Positions 58,723 through 64,000 of a stretch of 64,000 nucleotides of DNA are shown in pieces. The stretch is from assembly GCF_028308085.1 (NCBI RefSeq), contig NZ_JAQMFS010000057.1, positions 35,302 through 99,301 of the forward strand, given 5' to 3'. The position numbers and the translations under genes are program-made. How positions within the stretch are numbered: position 1 is the first letter of the stretch; the number at the start of each line of letters is the position of its first letter. The DNA comes from Gemella haemolysans (lineage in GTDB: Bacteria > Bacillota > Bacilli > Staphylococcales > Gemellaceae). Below the pieces are notes generated by a model. That model ran no database searches. It was given only the letters and a program-made list of their open reading frames with translations, and was not told where the DNA came from.

Positions 58723-58796
58723 CTTTGTTCATCACCTTCTTCCATTCGTTCAAAATTTTATCTTGATAGATAAAATTTCGATTACAATTCTTGATT

Positions 58797-59780
58797 TTAT
58801 TGTTTTCTCAAAAGTATTCTAAAATTGCTCCATCTTTTATAAATAAACTTATAGAACGGATGAGTTATTGTTGTAAAATATCTCGGCGCTATTAAATATA
58901 GTCTTAGTAAACGATATTTACGAACAACTTCTTTAGATTGTTTTGCCAAAAAAGCACACTCTCGAATAAAATTCTCATACCGATTAACATAAGGACTCAC
59001 CTTAGTAATACCATCTCTTTGATAATGACTAAGACCTAAATAAAACATAAAGTATCCAATATATGGTAGTAAGTATTCGTTATCCTGAAAAGATTCTATT
59101 AATTTTTCTCCTACAGAAAAAATATCTAAATTCTTCTTATTAAATGATGTCGTCATAACACTATTTGGATGAACACGATAATAATAACCATTTAAATCAA
59201 CTACTATCATTTTTCGAATATTTTTTAATAAATTTATTCCAGTATAAACATCCTCGTAAATAACACCTTCTAAAAATGGGACTTTTTCAACAAGTTCTCT
59301 TCTATATAGTTTTGCAACTGGACAAAACTTAACTTCCTTAATGGCTATGCACTTTATAATCGCTTCAGTTGAATTACCTTCGAAAATAACTCGAATCGGT
59401 TTATTCTTCTTTAATTCTTCTATATTTTGAGTTAATTTACATTCTACTATATCCACATCCGCCTTCATATAGGAAAATAATACCTCTACTAAATCCTCTT
59501 TAACAACATCATCACTATCTACAAACATAATATATTGCCCTCTAGATTCTTTAAAGCCACGATTTCTTGCGACACTTTGTCCTTGATTTTCTTGATTGAT
59601 TAATTTGAAACGACTATCTTGCAGGCAGAATCGTTCACAAATTTCTTTAGAGCCGTCAATGGATCCATCATTAACTAATATAACTTCAATATCGTTAAAT
59701 GTTTGATTTTGAATATTCTCTAAACACTCTTCTAAATATTCTTCAACATTATAGACAGGCACGATTACACTAATCATCAT
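58797..59780 (-). CDS. Glycosyltransferase family 2, paralogue 3
   Basis: This GT2 enzyme of about 327 residues has VPVYNVEEYLEECLENI, VNDGSIDGS (Ile replacing the usual Thr), MFVDSDDVV and FLEGVIYEDVYTG. The open frame extends upstream into paralogue 4, but the family N-terminus begins at one of two adjacent ATGs (59780 and 59777) with AAGAAG upstream, so the longer form is unlikely. Its C-terminal half is closest in style to paralogue 2. Confidence 0.85.
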   Translation of the reverse strand: MMISVIVPVYNVEEYLEECLENIQNQTFNDIEVILVNDGSIDGSKEICERFCLQDSRFKLINQENQGQSVARNRGFKESRGQYIMFVDSDDVVKEDLVEVLFSYMKADVDIVECKLTQNIEELKKNKPIRVIFEGNSTEAIIKCIAIKEVKFCPVAKLYRRELVEKVPFLEGVIYEDVYTGINLLKNIRKMIVVDLNGYYYRVHPNSVMTTSFNKKNLDIFSVGEKLIESFQDNEYLLPYIGYFMFYLGLSHYQRDGITKVSPYVNRYENFIRECAFLAKQSKEVVRKYRLLRLYLIAPRYFTTITHPFYKFIYKRWSNFRILLRKQ

Positions 59781-59802
59781 AGTTTTTTCTTCTTTTATTG
59801 TA

Positions 59803-60783
59803 TTAATCATCGACAGTAACCTCTTTAATACCATTCTTCAACTTCCACACAAAATGATAAACAGGGAAAATAATCGAGTTATAATATTTTGGACAAATAT
59901 TATAGAGGCGAATCATACGTGATTTTCTTGATAATTCTCGATTTTTCTTCGTTATAGCTACATACTCTGCTAATTTTTGATTATAGACTTTTGCATATGG
60001 ATTACCTTTTCGAATATAGTCTTGATAATGCATAGTTGTCACATGAACTAAATAGCTTCCGATATAAGGAAGGAGTTCTTCCCTATCAGAATACATCTCT
60101 ATTAGTTTGTCACTTACTGTAAAGATATCTAAATTTTTAGGAGTAAAGGTTCGGTGCATGATACTAGCTTGACGTTGTCTATAATAATAACCTTTATAAT
60201 CTATCTTAATGATTTTTCGAATATATTTTAACATTCCAATTCCACAATAAACATCTTCAAAGATTACCCCATCTATATAAGGAACAGCTTCAACAATTGA
60301 TCTTCTATAAAGTTTTGTAACTGCATTAACATTTAAAACATGTTTAGGGAAAATTTTTACTGCTTCTTGAGAGTTTCCTTCGAATAAAATTGTTAGTTCT
60401 TTATAACTTTCAGCAAGAAATTCCTCTTTAGATACGGTAAATTGGCTTTCCACAATATCTACGTCTTCCCGCATATAGTGCAATAAGGTTTCTAAATAGT
60501 TCGGTAAAATAATGTCATCGCTATCCACAAATGCAATAAATTCTCCAGTTGAAGCTGCTACACCACTATTTCGTGCAGCGCTCAATCCTTGATTTTCTTG
60601 ATTCAATAATTGGAAACGATTATCATCTTCACAGTATCTATCGCATATTACTTTTGATTTATCTGTTGAGCCATCATTAACTAATATAACTTCAATATCA
60701 CTATACGTTTGATTTTGGATACTATCTAGACATTCTTCTAAATATTTTTCCACATTATAAACGGGAACTATCACACTAATCAT
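59803..60783 (-). CDS. Glycosyltransferase family 2, paralogue 4
   Basis: This 326-residue GT2 enzyme has VPVYNVEKYLEECLDSI, VNDGSTDKS, AFVDSDDII and YIDGVIFEDVYCG. GAAAGGAT lies before the ATG. It is the first of the four tandem copies in transcription order. The tail is basic with aromatic residues (HFVWKLKNGIKEV), possibly membrane-associated. Confidence 0.87.
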   Translation of the reverse strand: MISVIVPVYNVEKYLEECLDSIQNQTYSDIEVILVNDGSTDKSKVICDRYCEDDNRFQLLNQENQGLSAARNSGVAASTGEFIAFVDSDDIILPNYLETLLHYMREDVDIVESQFTVSKEEFLAESYKELTILFEGNSQEAVKIFPKHVLNVNAVTKLYRRSIVEAVPYIDGVIFEDVYCGIGMLKYIRKIIKIDYKGYYYRQRQASIMHRTFTPKNLDIFTVSDKLIEMYSDREELLPYIGSYLVHVTTMHYQDYIRKGNPYAKVYNQKLAEYVAITKKNRELSRKSRMIRLYNICPKYYNSIIFPVYHFVWKLKNGIKEVTVDD

Positions 60784-60822
60784 ATATTATATCCTTTCAA
60801 AACTAAATTTATCTAAAATAAA

Positions 60823-61932
60823 CTATTTTTCTATTCCAATATTTTCTAAAAGTGTCTTAGTGAAATCCTTTTGGATTGAGTTTACTACTGAATTGACCTT
60901 ATTTCTTTCAATATAGAACTCATCTTCGGACTTCATAAGACTAAGAAGAAACTTCAATAATTCATCAAAATTACTAATAGTTGGACCTACCATTAAACTC
61001 TTTACATCCTCGAAGACAAATCCTCTTTTTTCTTTATATTCTTCATAATCGTTTATGGTAAAAGCAACAGGTCTGTTCAATAAATAATAATCTAGAAATA
61101 CAGAGGAATAATCTGTAATCAACGCACTGGTCGTTCCAAGAAACTTATACAAAGTACCGTAATTTTGACTAATAATGTCTTCTGACAACATATGTATATT
61201 TGAATAATTGTTTTTAAATTTAAAATGAGATTCTTCTAACGGATGCAATTTAATATAAAGATGATATTCGTATCCTGCCAGTAGATTATTCATTCTATTA
61301 AATTCTAAATCATCAAGCGAGAAAATAATTGCATCCTGACTATCATGATAATTCTTTGAATTACGATAAGTTGGCATCCAAATAATATTCTTATCTTTTT
61401 TTTCTTCAAATAACTCATCATTCCTAATATTCCCTACTAGCAACATTTGCTTATCCTTAGCATTAAATGCTGCTTTCATAATCGGAGTAAATAAATCAGA
61501 AGATGATACTAGTTTTGTAAAAAAATTATAATCAATATTTTCCAATCCAGCTTCAAGATTACCAATTTTTTTCAAAGGCATTCCATGCCATAAATTTACC
61601 ACCATCTGTTTATTCGAAGGTTTAATTGGGTATTTCCCAAAAGAATAAAAGAAGTATTTCGAAGTTAAAAAATAGTATACTCCACGGTAAATAGAAATAA
61701 ACTTCACCCCACTATCCTTCTGTAAATGATAAAAATTATTTGAAGCACATACTATTTCATATTTATCTTGGTAGCCATTATCAATTAAATATTGATACAA
61801 TGTTCTAATATTATCTCTAAAGCCCCAGTTTGAATATATAACTATTCTATTTCTTTTTTTAGGAATTAATGTATTTAATTTAGAAGTAACATCACTTATT
61901 TTGAAAAATAATGTTTTTAAATTTTTATTCAT
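60823..61932 (-). CDS. CDP-glycerol glycerophosphotransferase (TagF/TagB-like)
   Basis: This peripheral membrane enzyme transfers glycerol phosphate from CDP-glycerol to a teichoic acid or capsule acceptor. The 369-residue GT-B domain shows VVNLWHGMPLKKIG with the catalytic-type His, IIWMPTYRNS, YLKLHPLEE-like YIKLHPLEE and ITDYSSVFLDYYLLNRPVAF. It lacks the N-terminal extension of full TagF, so it may add single units, as in TagB or capsule decoration. tagD two genes upstream supplies CDP-glycerol. Confidence 0.88.
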   Translation of the reverse strand: MNKNLKTLFFKISDVTSKLNTLIPKKRNRIVIYSNWGFRDNIRTLYQYLIDNGYQDKYEIVCASNNFYHLQKDSGVKFISIYRGVYYFLTSKYFFYSFGKYPIKPSNKQMVVNLWHGMPLKKIGNLEAGLENIDYNFFTKLVSSSDLFTPIMKAAFNAKDKQMLLVGNIRNDELFEEKKDKNIIWMPTYRNSKNYHDSQDAIIFSLDDLEFNRMNNLLAGYEYHLYIKLHPLEESHFKFKNNYSNIHMLSEDIISQNYGTLYKFLGTTSALITDYSSVFLDYYLLNRPVAFTINDYEEYKEKRGFVFEDVKSLMVGPTISNFDELLKFLLSLMKSEDEFYIERNKVNSVVNSIQKDFTKTLLENIGIEK

Positions 61933-61933
61933 A

Positions 61934-63010
61934 TTACTTCTTCAAACCTTTCTGATAAATTTCTTTCAGATTAATTATATTTTCATTGATATCAAAAGCC
62001 TTTAATCGTTCATCAAACTCTCTTTTATTATTTACTACTTGCGCATTTTCAATATAATCTATCCATATATTTTTATCTAATGGCAAAGCAGTGCAAATAT
62101 TATTAACAATCTGAGTTGTTGAATCAATAGTTTCATTCATTATAATATTAACACCTGAGCATTGTGCTTCAATCAAAACCATCGGAAATCCTTCGTAAAG
62201 AGATGGAAATGCGAAAATGTCAAAAGCTGAATAAAACTTATATGCATCATCTCTTTTCCCTGTAAAGATAACATTAGTCAATTCTTTACTATTCTCTTCC
62301 AGTAACACTCGATCAGGTCCCTCTCCAACAAACAAGAAGGTTACTTTAGGTAATTTTTTAGCAAGTTCAATCAAAAAGTTCTGATTCTTAAATCGATTTA
62401 ATATACCTATCATTCCTACTACTTTTTGATTTCCCTTTATATGAAATTCCTCTCGAATCTCTTCTCTATATTTCAATGAAAATTTATATTTATTAATATC
62501 AATCGCATTTGAAACTATTTGAAAATTTTTATTACCAAAAATTTTAATTCCAGCTAATTCCCCGCATGATACACGATGAGTAGCATTTCTTAAGGCTAAA
62601 AAAACTAAAAGTCTATTGCGAACACTTTTTAGAATAGTATCCGAAAATTGACTACTATGATTATGATAAATACGTACCTTAACACCATGTTTTTTAGCAT
62701 AATAATTATGAATGAAAGCAGTAATAGGGTTATGTACATGTAGAACATCAATTCTATTATTTTCATAGAACTCTCTACATTCTCTACCATAACGCATCAT
62801 ATTAGAGACTTTCAAAGAAGGGAATACTATTCTTTTAATTCCTTTTTCATCTAAGTATTTATTAAAAGGAAAGTGAGAATCACCATTAGATTCACCAACC
62901 ATATATTCAAATTCTTCATCATCTGTTTCAATGTGATTTTTTATGAAACTCTGTACTCCACTAATAGTATTTCTAACTCCACCCGTCACATGTATAACAC
63001 GATATTTCAT
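61934..63010 (-). CDS. Glycosyltransferase, GT4 type
   Basis: This 358-residue GT-B enzyme has VTGGVRNTISGVQSFI at the N-terminus and IYHNHSSQF in the first domain. The second domain shows VGMIGILNRFKNQNF, FLFVGEGP and FAFPSLYEGFPMVLIEAQCSGVN, the EX7E nucleotide-sugar motif. This pattern is common in capsule and teichoic acid clusters of streptococci and lactobacilli. The gene ends one base before the TagF-like start. The sugar is not predictable. Confidence 0.88.
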   Translation of the reverse strand: MKYRVIHVTGGVRNTISGVQSFIKNHIETDDEEFEYMVGESNGDSHFPFNKYLDEKGIKRIVFPSLKVSNMMRYGRECREFYENNRIDVLHVHNPITAFIHNYYAKKHGVKVRIYHNHSSQFSDTILKSVRNRLLVFLALRNATHRVSCGELAGIKIFGNKNFQIVSNAIDINKYKFSLKYREEIREEFHIKGNQKVVGMIGILNRFKNQNFLIELAKKLPKVTFLFVGEGPDRVLLEENSKELTNVIFTGKRDDAYKFYSAFDIFAFPSLYEGFPMVLIEAQCSGVNIIMNETIDSTTQIVNNICTALPLDKNIWIDYIENAQVVNNKREFDERLKAFDINENIINLKEIYQKGLKK

Positions 63011-63014
63011 TCTA

Positions 63015-63410
63015 TCACCTACGATTCAAATCATCTTTTATTTTAGATGTAGATATTTCCTTTGTTCGCGGAAGATAAACGACCTCTACACCAAAATCTT
63101 TCAAATAGTCAAATTTACCTTTCCAGTCATCGCCAATTACAAAAACATCAACATTATATTTTTGTATATCAGAAATTTTTTGTTCCCAGTTTTCTTCTGG
63201 GATAACAAGGTCTACATATCTAACAGCGTCTAAAAGTGATTTTCTATTTTCATAATCAAAATAGCATTCTTTGTTTTTTTCTTTATCGTTAAATTCATCT
63301 GTAGATAATCCAACTATAAGATAATCTCCTAAAGATTTTGCTCGTTTTAATAGATTGATATGACCATAATGTAAAAGATCAAATGTTCCATAAGTAATTA
63401 CTCTCTTCAT
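63015..63410 (-). CDS. tagD: Glycerol-3-phosphate cytidylyltransferase
   Basis: TagD makes CDP-glycerol from CTP and glycerol-3-phosphate for teichoic acid or phosphoglycerol-decorated capsule. The 131-residue protein has the HxGH-type motif in ITYGTFDLLHYGHINLL and the downstream DVFVIGDDWKGKFDYL with RTKEISTSKI, the nucleotidyltransferase signature. It overlaps the upstream truncated GT gene by 4 bases and precedes a GT4 gene by 4 bases. Confidence 0.94.
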   Translation of the reverse strand: MKRVITYGTFDLLHYGHINLLKRAKSLGDYLIVGLSTDEFNDKEKNKECYFDYENRKSLLDAVRYVDLVIPEENWEQKISDIQKYNVDVFVIGDDWKGKFDYLKDFGVEVVYLPRTKEISTSKIKDDLNRR

Positions 63411-63908
63411 TTTCTACTTTTAACCTCAACACTTTCTCTCATTTTCTTTTGATAAATAAGTTTTCTAATAGAATTAGGCATCACTCTTACAATATTACGT
63501 ACAAAAATATTTCGACACAATTCAAATTTTGTTAAATAACCTCGTTTATAAAAATCTACCTGTAAGAAAAATTCCGTTTTAACATAAAGCAACCCACCTC
63601 TACGAAGATAACTCGAATCATCTGTTTGCATAACTACTAACGGCTCCTGAATATTCAAAAATTCTTTCGTTGGATTATCATGTATTAGTCTCATAGTTAA
63701 ATCGTAATCTTCTAAATATCTAAACTCTCTATAGTTACCTACTTTTAGTATATAGTCTTTCCTCATCATACTTGATGGATTATTAAAGGGATTTCTAAAC
63801 TTAGAGTATTCTCTAATTTCCGCAGTCATTTCAGGTACTATTTTTAGAGCAGTAAATTCCGTATTTTTTTCTAAAATATTAGTTCCCACCATAATTAAAT
63901 TGGGATTT
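63407..63908 (-). pseudogene. Glycosyltransferase family 2 gene interrupted by an insertion sequence
   Basis: Only the C-terminal part of a GT2 enzyme remains, about 165 residues. It includes NPSSMMRKDYILKVGNYREFRYLEDYDLTMRL, the typical acceptor and ED motif region. The N-terminal nucleotide-sugar half (VPVYN, NDGS, DxD) is missing at the point where IS sequence begins (63909). An open frame continues a few codons into the IS end and can start at a TTG there, but that is an artefact. The original promoter side lies beyond the element, so the downstream cluster may be affected. Confidence 0.82.
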
Positions 63909-64000
63909 TGTACCGACCCCAAAAAGTTAGACCAAAAAATCTAACTTTTTGGAGGTCGGTATTTTTATGACTAAATATAATTTTGAATTTAAAAAGAAAG
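63909..64000 (+). mobile_element. IS3-family (IS150-group) insertion sequence, left end (partial)
   Basis: The element begins TGTACCGACCCCAAAAAG, typical of IS150-type ends with terminal TG. A near-perfect 50-bp palindrome follows (TACCGACC with GGTCGGTA, and CCAAAAAGTTAGA with TCTAACTTTTTGG), which can block outside transcription. The transposase OrfA starts at 63967. The rest runs past the window. Confidence 0.82.
63967..64000 (+). CDS. IS3-family transposase OrfA, N-terminal start (partial)
   Basis: Only 11 codons are in view: MTKYNFEFKKK. They match the usual beginning of IS150-type OrfA helix-turn-helix proteins (MxKYxxEFKxxVV). GGAGG at 63951-63955 is a possible ribosome-binding site. 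The remainder, including the DDE subunit OrfB, is outside the window. Confidence 0.7.
   Translation, partial: MTKYNFEFKKK

Noticed and set aside
58750..58775. AAATTTTATC / GATAAAATTT palindrome between GT genes
   Set aside because: It is entirely AT apart from two G/C pairs and lacks a T-tract; an operator or terminator role cannot be supported.
63905..63922. Start of the truncated GT gene at a TTG (63922)
   Set aside because: This TTG lies inside the IS end, so the first residues of that frame are IS sequence, not glycosyltransferase.

Overview
The window is a low-GC, gene-dense chromosome segment from a Gram-positive bacterium of the phylum Bacillota. Housekeeping gene order (era-recO, pcrA-ligA, fmt-rsmB-rlmN-prpC-prkC, asnS-dnaD-nth), frequent TTG starts with strong Shine-Dalgarno sites, a streptococcal-type XerS recombinase, an LPXTG surface protein and a teichoic-acid/capsule-like cluster together suggest a Gemella-like organism. 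That genus is inferred from memory of gene content, not from a search.

Layout. Positions 1-8972 hold plus-strand genes: the end of ffh, trmL, ybeY-era-recO-murI-XTP pyrophosphatase-ferredoxin-ftsK, a coiled-coil membrane protein, pgsA and a GrpB-family gene. At about 8.97 kb the coding strand flips, and nearly everything beyond is on the minus strand. Just past the flip lie a xerS-like gene and short sites resembling dif. Convergent strand bias, XerS, a dif-like sequence and nearby ftsK suggest that the window spans the replication terminus. Three near-identical 28-bp palindromes built like double dif arms (11-6-11) lie between 6.8 and 13.9 kb.

From 10.8 to 18 kb come rpmB, a gluconate permease, DUF1697, efp, trmB, an M16C peptidase and apt. 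A small plus-strand island (Fe-S biosynthesis-like protein, VanZ) faces a very large Shr-like, LPXTG-anchored haemoprotein receptor (repeat modules, NEAT domain, EF-hand, leucine-rich repeats) with a Fur-box-like site at its promoter. DNA repair and replication genes follow (recJ, lapA-like, ligA, pcrA, recA, uvrC), with a 30-codon microprotein after recA. Next is the fmt-rsmB-rlmN-prpC-prkC operon, which couples translation genes to PASTA kinase/phosphatase signalling.

At 42.4-43.1 kb a structured small RNA with its own strong promoter and terminator sits immediately upstream of a toxin-like BECR-fold (PBECR4-type) protein. This layout resembles a type III toxin-antitoxin locus and is the best candidate here for an undescribed system. 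Then come lspA, an nth lacking its Fe-S cysteines, dnaD, asnS, a decayed DinG that keeps its exonuclease but has lost helicase motifs, cca and ackA.

The last 12 kb (52.1-63.9 kb) is a minus-strand surface polysaccharide cluster: TagD, a TagF-like transferase, a flippase, two GT4-type enzymes, a capsule-type glycosyltransferase, a galactofuranosyltransferase-like protein and four tandem GT2 paralogues. A fifth GT2 gene is cut off by an IS3-family element that begins at about 63909 and runs off the window. A dispersed intergenic repeat with two nested palindromes occurs at 0.7, 31.2 (partial) and 35.4 kb.
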